Positions 8,387-15,415 of a DNA stretch of 40,508 nt are shown here, one piece after another. The translations under genes were made by a program, and so were the position numbers. The notes under the pieces were generated by a model, which had not been told where the DNA came from, made no database searches, and saw nothing but the letters and a program-made list of their open reading frames with translations. The stretch's first letter is position 1; each line of letters starts with the position of its first letter. The stretch spans positions 1-40,508 of the forward strand of contig CALEIK010000012.1 in NCBI GenBank assembly GCA_937876195.1. Reading direction: 5' to 3'. Source of the DNA: an uncultured Flavobacteriales bacterium (lineage in GTDB: Bacteria; Bacteroidota; Bacteroidia; Flavobacteriales_D; Crocinitomicaceae).

Positions 8387-8415
8387 GGACTGAATTGATA
8401 ATTTTTCGGATTGGA

Positions 8416-9936
8416 ATGGTAAAGATTAGTGGAGAAAATTATATTGGAAATGAGCGCAGCGCAAAGGGAAATGTACATTTTCGTACGTTTGATTCAGTTG
8501 TCAACAAAGAAAATGAGTGGGACTTTTGCGAGGTGACGGTTGATGAAATTGATGAAGCCGCAACGCTTTCTTCTAAGGCGTTTAAAATTTATAGAAATAC
8601 ACCTCTATCGGAACGAGCGATTTTTTTAGAGGTTATTGCCGATGAAATTGAAGCTCTTGGAAATGATTTGTTGACTGTCCTTTGCACCGAATCTGGATTG
8701 TCAGCATCGCGCGCAAGAGCTGAAAGAACCCGTACAATTTTTCAATTGCGTTCATTTGCAGAATTATTACGAGAAAATAAATGGAAGAGATCATCGCTAG
8801 ATGCAGCGGAACCAGATAGAACTTCGTCGCCTAAACCAAGACTGACAAAAACACTCATTCCTTTGGGTCCGGTGGCAGTTTTTGGAGCAAGTAATTTTCC
8901 GCTCGCCTATTCAACGGCTGGTGGAGATACTGTAAGCGCATTGGCTGCTGGCTGTCCAGTTATTGTGAAAAGTCACCCCATGCACGCTGGAACAGGTGAA
9001 TTAGTCGCTTCAGCAATAATCAAAGCGGCGATTAAAACAGGAATGCCGAATGGAGTATTTTCCAACCTGAACAGCAAAGGAATTGAAGTCGGCGTTCACT
9101 TGGTAAAACATCCAGCGATCAAAGCGGTTGGATTCACAGGAAGCATTCAAGGTGGTCGCGCGTTATTCGATTTGGCAAATCAACGTGCAGAACCGATTCC
9201 AGTTTTTGCCGAAATGGGGAGCGTAAATCCTGTGGTAATTTCTCCATTATCGTTGACCCGAAAAGCTGAATTTTGGGCAGCGAAATATGCCGATTCAATG
9301 ACCCAAAGTGCTGGTCAGTTCTGCACTAATCCAGGAATCATATTTGTTCCAGACAATAAAGAGTCAGAGCTATTTTCGCAAATATTAACTGAAAAATTAG
9401 ATTTAATTGAAAATCAGCCGATGTTGCACCCTTCGATCTTTACTACTTATTCTAAAAAGAAAGGTGAAGCGCTGAAAGAAGATGGTGTGGAGCTAATTAG
9501 CGCAAAAGGCAGTGAAAAGGACAATTACATTGGTCACGTTTTAGCGCATACAAGTGGTGCTCAATTTTTGAAGAACATCAATTTGCACAAAGAAGTTTTT
9601 GGTGTATTTTCATTGATGGTCACCTATAAAGATGAGGTGGAATTAGCACAATTGATAGAGCACATGGAAGGTCAACTCACAGGAACGATCATCGTTGAAC
9701 CAGAAGAAATGACAACATTTAATCCAGTGATTGAAGCGTTGAAATACCGAGTGGGAAGAATCATTTTTAATGGAGTTCCAACAGGTGTTGAAGTGTGTCC
9801 CTCAATGCATCACGGTGGACCTTATCCAGCCTCAACCGATGCGCGATTCACAGCGGTTGGAACCGACGCAATTTATCGTTGGTTAAGACCGATTTCTTTT
9901 CAAAATTTTCCTAAGGAATTTGACATTGAATCATAG
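8416..9936 (+). CDS. Aldehyde dehydrogenase (NADP+), alpha-ketoglutaric semialdehyde dehydrogenase type
   Basis: Probably oxidises 2,5-dioxopentanoate (alpha-ketoglutaric semialdehyde) to 2-oxoglutarate, the last step of oxidative pentose, sugar-acid or hydroxyproline degradation. From the ATG at 8416 the protein has 506 residues and begins with the family-typical segment KISGENYIGNERSAKG; the frame extends 18 codons upstream but those residues do not resemble the family. Visible motifs are VFGASNFPLAY, the coenzyme-binding VGFTGSIQGG, catalytic Glu in FAEMGSVNP, catalytic Cys in SAGQFCTNPG, and a C terminus ending IYRWLRPISFQNFP. The neighbouring FucP-type transporter on the other strand fits a sugar catabolic role. 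A diverged fragment of the 3' end of such a gene is found again at 11611. The exact aldehyde substrate is inferred from family only. Confidence 0.87.
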   Translation: MVKISGENYIGNERSAKGNVHFRTFDSVVNKENEWDFCEVTVDEIDEAATLSSKAFKIYRNTPLSERAIFLEVIADEIEALGNDLLTVLCTESGLSASRARAERTRTIFQLRSFAELLRENKWKRSSLDAAEPDRTSSPKPRLTKTLIPLGPVAVFGASNFPLAYSTAGGDTVSALAAGCPVIVKSHPMHAGTGELVASAIIKAAIKTGMPNGVFSNLNSKGIEVGVHLVKHPAIKAVGFTGSIQGGRALFDLANQRAEPIPVFAEMGSVNPVVISPLSLTRKAEFWAAKYADSMTQSAGQFCTNPGIIFVPDNKESELFSQILTEKLDLIENQPMLHPSIFTTYSKKKGEALKEDGVELISAKGSEKDNYIGHVLAHTSGAQFLKNINLHKEVFGVFSLMVTYKDEVELAQLIEHMEGQLTGTIIVEPEEMTTFNPVIEALKYRVGRIIFNGVPTGVEVCPSMHHGGPYPASTDARFTAVGTDAIYRWLRPISFQNFPKEFDIES

Positions 9937-9995
9937 TTGACAGCTCCAAATCACAGAAAAGTCGTACCTTTCAGAAAGTATTTATATATTAAACT

Positions 9996-11141
9996 ATGAA
10001 AATCACACTTACCTTTTTTACACTTCTTGTTCTTAATTTATCTGCGGAGGCGCAACAAACAATCAATGCTTCCATAACGCATGATGCGATCACGCGCGAC
10101 TATATTTTATACATTCCAGCGAGCTATGATGGAACACAAGCGTTTCCACTGCTTTTCAATTTTCACGGATATACCAGCAACGCCGCCGAGCAGATGTTTT
10201 ACGGTGATTTTCGCCCGATTGCGGATACTGCGGGATTTTTAATTGTGCACCCACAAGGTACGTTAGATGGGACAGGCGAACCACATTTCAATGTCGGTTG
10301 GGGAGGAAGTTCAGTGGATGATGTAGGATTTACTTCTGCACTGATCGATTCATTGTTGCTTGATTACAATATCAATGAAGACAGAATTTATTCCACCGGA
10401 ATGTCCAACGGCGGATACATGAGTTTTCATTTGGCGTGCACTTTAAGCAGTCGTTTTGCGGCTGTTGGCTCGGTGACTGGCGCAATGGTTCCTGCGACGA
10501 TGGCTGGATGTAACGCTACGCACCCAACACCAATTATTCAAATTCACGGAACTTCTGACGCGACTGTGCCTTACAATGGTGGTGCAGGTTGGTCAGTTTC
10601 GATTCCAAATATTCTGACGCATTGGAGGACATACAACAATTGCGATGCTACTCCAGTCGTAACGAATGTTCCAAACATCAACACGACAGATGGAAGTACA
10701 GTTGAGAAGACAGTATACGAAAATGGCGATAACTGTACCGAAGTCGTGCATTTTAAAGTCAACAGTGGTGGACATACATGGCCAGGAAGTGCGTTTAATA
10801 TTCCTATTACAAATTACGATATCGATGCTTCAGTTGAAGTGTGGAAGTTTTTTTCACAGTACGATATCAATGGAAAGATTGATTGTGCAACGACTAGTTT
10901 AGATGAAAGTGAATTGAACGATGCATTTTCAGTTTCCCCAAATCCTACCAACGGGAGAATTTCTGTGGAAGGTGAATTATTGGAATCTACAAATTATGAA
11001 ATCTACTCGCTAACAGGTGAACGGTTATTGACAGGAACTGTTGATGTAAATGATACCGAAATTGATATGTCCAAACTTACTTCCAATGTTTACTTTCTTC
11101 GCTTAGGAGACAAAACAATAAAGGTGGTAAAGGTGGATTAA
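9996..11141 (+). CDS. Secreted PHB depolymerase/feruloyl-esterase-like hydrolase with T9SS type A signal
   Basis: 381 residues. A Sec signal peptide ends near AEAQQ (residues 18-22). An alpha/beta-hydrolase domain of the polyhydroxybutyrate depolymerase/LpqC family follows, with FNFHGYTSNA (oxyanion region), the nucleophile elbow GMSNGGY (Ser near 136), IIQIHGTSDATVP carrying the likely catalytic Asp near 188, and SGGHTWPG with the likely catalytic His near 258. The last about 75 residues (FSVSPNPTNGRISVEG to the end) form a T9SS type A sorting domain, so the enzyme is exported across the outer membrane. Possible substrates are polyesters or feruloylated/acetylated polysaccharides; the sequence does not decide. 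Its stop overlaps the convergent arfB stop by two bases, leaving no room for a terminator. Confidence 0.9.
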   Translation: MKITLTFFTLLVLNLSAEAQQTINASITHDAITRDYILYIPASYDGTQAFPLLFNFHGYTSNAAEQMFYGDFRPIADTAGFLIVHPQGTLDGTGEPHFNVGWGGSSVDDVGFTSALIDSLLLDYNINEDRIYSTGMSNGGYMSFHLACTLSSRFAAVGSVTGAMVPATMAGCNATHPTPIIQIHGTSDATVPYNGGAGWSVSIPNILTHWRTYNNCDATPVVTNVPNINTTDGSTVEKTVYENGDNCTEVVHFKVNSGGHTWPGSAFNIPITNYDIDASVEVWKFFSQYDINGKIDCATTSLDESELNDAFSVSPNPTNGRISVEGELLESTNYEIYSLTGERLLTGTVDVNDTEIDMSKLTSNVYFLRLGDKTIKVVKVD

Positions 11142-11542
11142 TAATCGTTGCGTCTTCTTTTTTTGATTTCAGCTTTGATTTTTTTCATGCGGAGTCGTTT
11201 TTCTTTGACTGCTCTGGGAATTCTCGTTGGTTTGCGCACTTTGCTCACCCGAAAACAATCTGTAATTAATTCTTGGAATTTGTCCAAAACGACTTTCTTA
11301 TTTCGGAGTTGACTCCGTTCAGATTGCGAAACGATTTGTAAAATGCCGTCCTTGGTGATTTTTGAAGCAAGCTTTTTAAGAATCACTTCCTTTTGCTCAT
11401 CGGTCAACACGTTGGAATTGTGGACGTCAAAATCCAGTTCTATCTTGGTCGAAACTTTGTTCACATGCTGTCCGCCAGCGCCACCACTTCGACTTGCTTT
11501 GTAGGTAATTTCATTTTCGAGAAGTTCAAGATTTGGAAGCAT
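11138..11542 (-). CDS. arfB: Alternative ribosome-rescue factor, peptidyl-tRNA hydrolase (ArfB/YaeJ)
   Basis: 134 residues, the normal length of ArfB. It hydrolyses peptidyl-tRNA on ribosomes stalled at the end of non-stop mRNA. The catalytic loop is SGGAGGQHVNKVSTKIEL with GGQ at residues 23-25. The protein lacks the codon-recognition domains of RF1/RF2, and its C-terminal tail is strongly basic (KEKRLRMKKIKAEIKKRRR), the part known to enter the empty mRNA channel. Upstream on the minus strand TACCTTTA (11556-11549) could be a -7 element ending about 6 bases from the ATG. The gene overlaps the esterase stop codon. Confusion with prfB is excluded by size. Confidence 0.93.
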   Translation of the reverse strand: MLPNLELLENEITYKASRSGGAGGQHVNKVSTKIELDFDVHNSNVLTDEQKEVILKKLASKITKDGILQIVSQSERSQLRNKKVVLDKFQELITDCFRVSKVRKPTRIPRAVKEKRLRMKKIKAEIKKRRRNDY

Positions 11543-11558
11543 AGCTTAAAGGTAGAAA

Positions 11559-11613
11559 ATAACCCTTACAAATTCACCAGTATTTTTATTGAACACGCCT
11601 CGAGTATGCCATT
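11559..11613 (-). pseudogene. Fragment of a dxs gene (internal piece)
   Basis: From 11566 to 11613, 40 of 48 bases match the intact dxs at 16399-16446 with no gap (constant offset 4833). In the dxs frame the minus strand reads WHTRGVFNKNTGEFVRV, against WHAPGVFNKDTGEIVKI in the intact protein. The changes are mostly conservative or silent, as expected for an old copy of coding sequence. Similarity fades left of about 11559. The fragment cannot be functional. It abuts a second fragment at 11611. Confidence 0.75.
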
Positions 11614-11652
11614 TATCGTTGGTTAGGACCAATTGCTTTTCAGCGTTTTCCA
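11611..11652 (+). pseudogene. Fragment of the 3' end of an aldehyde dehydrogenase gene
   Basis: This stretch aligns without gaps to 9871-9912 near the 3' end of the intact dehydrogenase gene, with 36 of 42 bases identical. In frame it reads IYRWLGPIAFQRFP, against IYRWLRPISFQNFP in the intact protein. The three bases ATT at 11611-11613 are shared with the adjacent dxs fragment. Only the last few codons of the gene are present, so it is a relic. Confidence 0.75.
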
Positions 11653-11701
11653 ACCGACCACTTAAACCAAATAAATCACCATACAAACATAGAAAGGACT
11701 T

Positions 11702-14700
11702 CTACCTTTCCAAATGCACGAATCCATGTCCTTCTTGGGTTAGCCCATCAAAACCAACTGCATGGTATTTAAAGAAATAAACACCCTCCTTTGCATCTTG
11801 TCCGTTTAGTGATTTTCCATCCCATAAAAAGTTCACAGCATTTGATTCAAATATTAGGTTTCCCCATCGATTTAGAATAATTATTTCTAACGATGCGACA
11901 TTGATTGAATTGAAGAAAAATGCGTCATTGGATGAGTCATTATTTGGAGTAAATACATTTGGTATATCAATTACCATTGGATTATCTATACTTATCGTTA
12001 CATAGGCAGTATCGGAACATCCATTTTCTTCTGCAACTAGCATCACTACAAATGGCCCATCCCCTGTATAAGTTTGGTTTTGACTGCTTAAATCATTAAT
12101 GTTTAAGCTACTTCCGTTTCCGAAATCCCAAAAATAGTTAGAAGCATTTGTACTACCATTTGCTAATACAACATCCAGTGGGTCAGAACCACTGTTTGGC
12201 GTTGCTGTTACTACTGCTTGAGGCGGAGCAGCTACACTTACCGCAGCACTTGTAGCACTACAACCATTTGCGTCTGTTACTGTTACTGTTATTCCAGCAC
12301 CTGCTGTCGCGTTAATGGTTTGTTGATTTCCACCAATACTCCAGTCGTAACTGATAAATGGACCTCCAGCGTCTAGCACAGTAGACTCTCCAGAACAGTA
12401 GAATAAATTTCCAGTAATAATCGGGTTGGGTAGGGCATTCACAACCAGTGTAATGTTTGCTGTACTGTCACAACCAGAACCAGTAGGTAAAGTAACGCTG
12501 TAAACACCAGCTGTACTCTCCATATTTCCATGAATTGAAACACTTTCACCTTGGCATATTTCGAGTTGATCATTGAAAATAATTTCTGTAGTTTCTATTA
12601 CATCAACGGGTGCGCTAGTTCCAACACATCCATTTACATCAGTCACCGTTACGGTAATTCCTGCAGCAGCTGTTGTGTTAAGCGTTTGTTGATTCCCACC
12701 AATACTCCAGTCGTAGCTTGAATATGGACCTCCCGCATCTAATGTTGCATTTCCGCCAACACAATAGGCAAAAGTACCAGTAATCACTGGTGTTGGGTTC
12801 GGATTCATTGTGACATTCTGGGTTGAGCTACTTGGACAGGCACCTAAAGTTGTATACTCAACTGTGTATTGAGTTCCTGCGACACCGTTCGTAATTTCCC
12901 CAGTAACAGGATTAATATTAACTCCACCGCCTGGCACAGGGTTAAATGTAAATATTCCACCTGGTGTTATTATTCCTGAGGCACTATTTGCTGTGCCTTC
13001 ACAAAAATCTGTTAGGCTAAACGAAGCATCATCAATTGCTGAGATGGTCACACTAATTTCTTGAACTCCATAGCACGTCGAATCAGTCAGATCTTCATAT
13101 CTGATCCAATACGAACCCGTAGAACCAACCACTTGTCCAATTGGGTTTACACCGTTTTGTGCATCTGCCATGGAAGAGTGGTAAGTAATATTAGCTAAAT
13201 CCGAAGCAGGATCAATTGCATCAGACAGGTCTACCGTAGACGGCAAACATGCGTTGAGAGCATCTATTATTAGATTTGGTGGAATACATCCACCACAAGT
13301 ATCAACTGTGATTGAAACTATTTCTGTGTGTGTCGCACAACCTGGTGTCCCATTTGAGACCGTGAGCTCATAGTCTGTACTTACTACTGGACAGGCATCT
13401 GTATTAATGGATGCTGGATTAGAAAGTCCAATTGTTGGTGACCATGAAATGTTTGAAGTTCCATAAATAGGTGGATCATCAAAGGTAATACTCCATCCTT
13501 CAAAAGATCCACTACCTGCAGAAATACCACTTGGGGCAGTCATTTCTATTGACCAAACTCCGTTAGGGTCACATCCATTAGCGAGATCAAAACTTTGGTT
13601 GGGCTGATAGACGCCAGAATAGGGCTCTGGTACTGAGGATAAATTCGTTGCACCTCCAACAGTAAAACAAACATTTTGTAATCCTGGACCAAACTGAGAA
13701 GACGGTTGTAAGCTTCCCTGTGGAATTAACACAATTTCTGCGCAGCCTCCTGGCGCAACCAACACGAATTCAAAATCAGCAACGGTAACAGGGTTAGGGA
13801 ATCCAAACGAAAAATAAGAAAAATCATTAATACACACTTCCGTAATAGTTCCTGAAGTTAGGGCACTCATGTTAATTCCTTGAACATTAACATTCACAGA
13901 AGAACCGATGCTTCCGACCCCAAATCCTCCTACAGACTCAGTTTGATTGTTTTCATAGGTCTCTATCCCTCCAGGGTCCATAATTACAACAGCATCCCCA
14001 GTAATTAAAGCACATTCTCCAGCACAAATGGAAGTTGGGTTAGCATTTACATTTATATCATAAATAGGATCTTCAACTATTATAGTAATATCAGCAGTAC
14101 ACACATCCCCAGTTCCAGTGGTAATTTGTGCTGTATAAGTTGTGGTACTTGTGGGGGCAACAGCAGTTGGATTATCACCACCTGGGTTTCCTACACCATA
14201 GGAGTACCCATCATGTTGCCATATCACTTCAGCATTGATATCATTCTGAAAAATCTGAACATTATCAATTCCCCAGTGATCGTAGTTTGCTCCTGAATCC
14301 GCTGTTTGATGCCAGCGAAACATGGTTGACCCAGTAATCGCTGCCGGTGGTATTTCAAAGCACCAATTGTTCCAGTTTGTCAATTGAGGATCATACCCCC
14401 CATTTGGATCAAAATAATGAATGTCAATCCATGTTGCACCCCCATCTGTTGAATACTGTAAATATACGCCCTCATCTGGTTCATCTGGACCCTCGCATGG
14501 TGCCGCATCACCTTGTTCCGCAAATAGCAAATCAAAACAAATGGACACCCCTGCAGTTGCAGCTGTTAAATCGTAAGTGGCAGAAACCAATGTCCTAGGA
14601 ACGGTGGTATTGTTATCCATCCATGCGTGTGGTGTACCATCTACTCCTCCAGGAGAACATGGGTTAGAGAAACTTGTTGCACCTGGGGTCGATCCCCAAC

Positions 14701-14896
14701 CTGGTCCAAACCCTCCTGAATTAAAATCTTCATCTAGAATTATTTGACCAGTAGAAGATCCAAAAGCTGTTAATACAGCAGTTTCTCCACAAGTTATTGT
14801 TGTCGGATTTGCACTCACATTAATTTCACATTGTGCATAGCTATAATCGAAGCCACAATAAATTAGAGCAGTTAATAGGATTAGTTTCTTTTTCAT
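11702..14896 (-). CDS. Large T9SS type B (CHU_C) secreted adhesin-like protein with reelin-like, P- and PKD domains
   Basis: 1064 residues with a signal peptide ending near SYAQCE (residue 22). Regions in order are: a Cys-containing Ig-like start; a reelin/MAM-like beta domain (about 55-215, with STDGGATWIDI and YDHWGIDNVQIF); a region resembling the proprotein-convertase P domain (about 300-475, with FEFVLVAPGG, NGVWSIEM and SGSFEGWSITF); Ig-like segments; two near-identical about 65-residue repeats (about 701-767 and 823-889, sharing YDWSIGGNQQT); a PKD domain (YFWDFGNGSS, about 895-975); and the gliding-motility-associated CHU_C sorting domain (about 980-1064, with NVFTPNNDSSNDAF and ILNRWGN). 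It is probably a surface or secreted adhesin using the T9SS with type B sorting. It starts 2 nt after the small exported-protein gene and is probably co-expressed with it. Confidence 0.9.
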   Translation of the reverse strand: MKKKLILLTALIYCGFDYSYAQCEINVSANPTTITCGETAVLTAFGSSTGQIILDEDFNSGGFGPGWGSTPGATSFSNPCSPGGVDGTPHAWMDNNTTVPRTLVSATYDLTAATAGVSICFDLLFAEQGDAAPCEGPDEPDEGVYLQYSTDGGATWIDIHYFDPNGGYDPQLTNWNNWCFEIPPAAITGSTMFRWHQTADSGANYDHWGIDNVQIFQNDINAEVIWQHDGYSYGVGNPGGDNPTAVAPTSTTTYTAQITTGTGDVCTADITIIVEDPIYDINVNANPTSICAGECALITGDAVVIMDPGGIETYENNQTESVGGFGVGSIGSSVNVNVQGINMSALTSGTITEVCINDFSYFSFGFPNPVTVADFEFVLVAPGGCAEIVLIPQGSLQPSSQFGPGLQNVCFTVGGATNLSSVPEPYSGVYQPNQSFDLANGCDPNGVWSIEMTAPSGISAGSGSFEGWSITFDDPPIYGTSNISWSPTIGLSNPASINTDACPVVSTDYELTVSNGTPGCATHTEIVSITVDTCGGCIPPNLIIDALNACLPSTVDLSDAIDPASDLANITYHSSMADAQNGVNPIGQVVGSTGSYWIRYEDLTDSTCYGVQEISVTISAIDDASFSLTDFCEGTANSASGIITPGGIFTFNPVPGGGVNINPVTGEITNGVAGTQYTVEYTTLGACPSSSTQNVTMNPNPTPVITGTFAYCVGGNATLDAGGPYSSYDWSIGGNQQTLNTTAAAGITVTVTDVNGCVGTSAPVDVIETTEIIFNDQLEICQGESVSIHGNMESTAGVYSVTLPTGSGCDSTANITLVVNALPNPIITGNLFYCSGESTVLDAGGPFISYDWSIGGNQQTINATAGAGITVTVTDANGCSATSAAVSVAAPPQAVVTATPNSGSDPLDVVLANGSTNASNYFWDFGNGSSLNINDLSSQNQTYTGDGPFVVMLVAEENGCSDTAYVTISIDNPMVIDIPNVFTPNNDSSNDAFFFNSINVASLEIIILNRWGNLIFESNAVNFLWDGKSLNGQDAKEGVYFFKYHAVGFDGLTQEGHGFVHLER
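12232..12795 (-). repeat. Pair of ~200-bp direct repeats inside the CHU_C gene
   Basis: Copies at about 12232-12430 and 12597-12795 encode the two similar domains containing YDWSIGGNQQT and ITVTVTD-NGC. They are internal domain duplications within the adhesin. Their divergence (for example Leu/Ile and Ser/Ile changes) shows they are not very recent. Confidence 0.8.
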
Positions 14897-14898
14897 TT

Positions 14899-15303
14899 TT
14901 ACTTGTATTCTAGGTGGACAATTTCAAAATTTGCTAGGTTACTCTTTATGGTTCCTCCCAAATCTTTATAGAAAATATAGAAGGTTTTATCGGTCGAATT
15001 GGTTTGATTGTATTGAACACTACCTTGAGCCGGTAGCGATACCGAGTAAGTTTTTTCTTGCAGAAGCTCACCATTTTTTGCATTATAAGTAAGTAAACGC
15101 TGAAAACTCAACTCTAAATCTGAATCTGTAAGATTGGTGTATTTGAAAATAATTCGCTGATGGTGAATGCCATCGCTTTTGCTTACATGATCTATTCTTG
15201 CGTATTCTATTGAGATATATTCATTGGTTTGAAATGTTGTCCATTCTTGTGAAATGACAACACAGTGCAATATAATTGCTCCAAGCGTAGTAATAAGTTT
15301 CAT
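14899..15303 (-). CDS. Small exported protein of unknown function, partner of the CHU_C gene
   Basis: 134 residues that I do not recognise. The N terminus (KLITTLGAIILHCVVISQEW) looks like a Sec signal peptide cleaved around residue 18-19. The remainder is a single small beta-rich domain: IEYARIDHVSKSDGIHH is followed by alternating hydrophobic strands (RIIFKYTNLTDSDLEL, KTYSVSLPAQGSVQY, TFYIFYKDLG). No Cys remains in the mature part, so it is not a lipoprotein, and there is no C-terminal sorting domain. It is separated by only 2 nt from the downstream giant adhesin gene, so the two are likely made together. A chaperone, periplasmic cofactor or surface partner of the adhesin is possible, but this is inference from position only. 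Confidence 0.75.
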   Translation of the reverse strand: MKLITTLGAIILHCVVISQEWTTFQTNEYISIEYARIDHVSKSDGIHHQRIIFKYTNLTDSDLELSFQRLLTYNAKNGELLQEKTYSVSLPAQGSVQYNQTNSTDKTFYIFYKDLGGTIKSNLANFEIVHLEYK

Positions 15304-15309
15304 TAGTTT

Positions 15310-15343
15310 AATTTATGTATAACGCATGCAATTTACATAAATT
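15310..15343. promoter_or_regulatory. AT-rich inverted repeat just upstream of the small exported-protein gene
   Basis: AATTTATGTA (15310-15319) and TACATAAATT (15334-15343) form a perfect 10-bp inverted repeat with a 14-base spacer, beginning 7 bases upstream of the ATG at 15303. Its place suits an operator or an mRNA-leader hairpin. It lies between dxs and this gene on the same strand. Confidence 0.4.
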
Positions 15344-15415
15344 ACGGTCCAACAGAGAGACTTGTTGGAATATTAACGTATTAAGAATGGAAGTTTGAAA
15401 TTCTCCTTCTATGAA

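Noticed and set aside
8362..8415. Longer N terminus for the aldehyde dehydrogenase
   Set aside because: The 18 extra residues do not resemble the family and contain the likely promoter; KISGENYIGNE after the ATG at 8416 is the usual start.
11559..11652. Assembly chimera as the cause of the mixed fragment
   Set aside because: The pieces differ from the intact genes by about 15 percent, mostly at codon positions that keep the protein similar, which a mis-join of the same reads would not produce.
11589..11780. Small open frame on the plus strand across the dxs/dehydrogenase scar
   Set aside because: Its residues are a dehydrogenase C-terminal relic followed by antisense of the CHU_C gene; no start context or family match.
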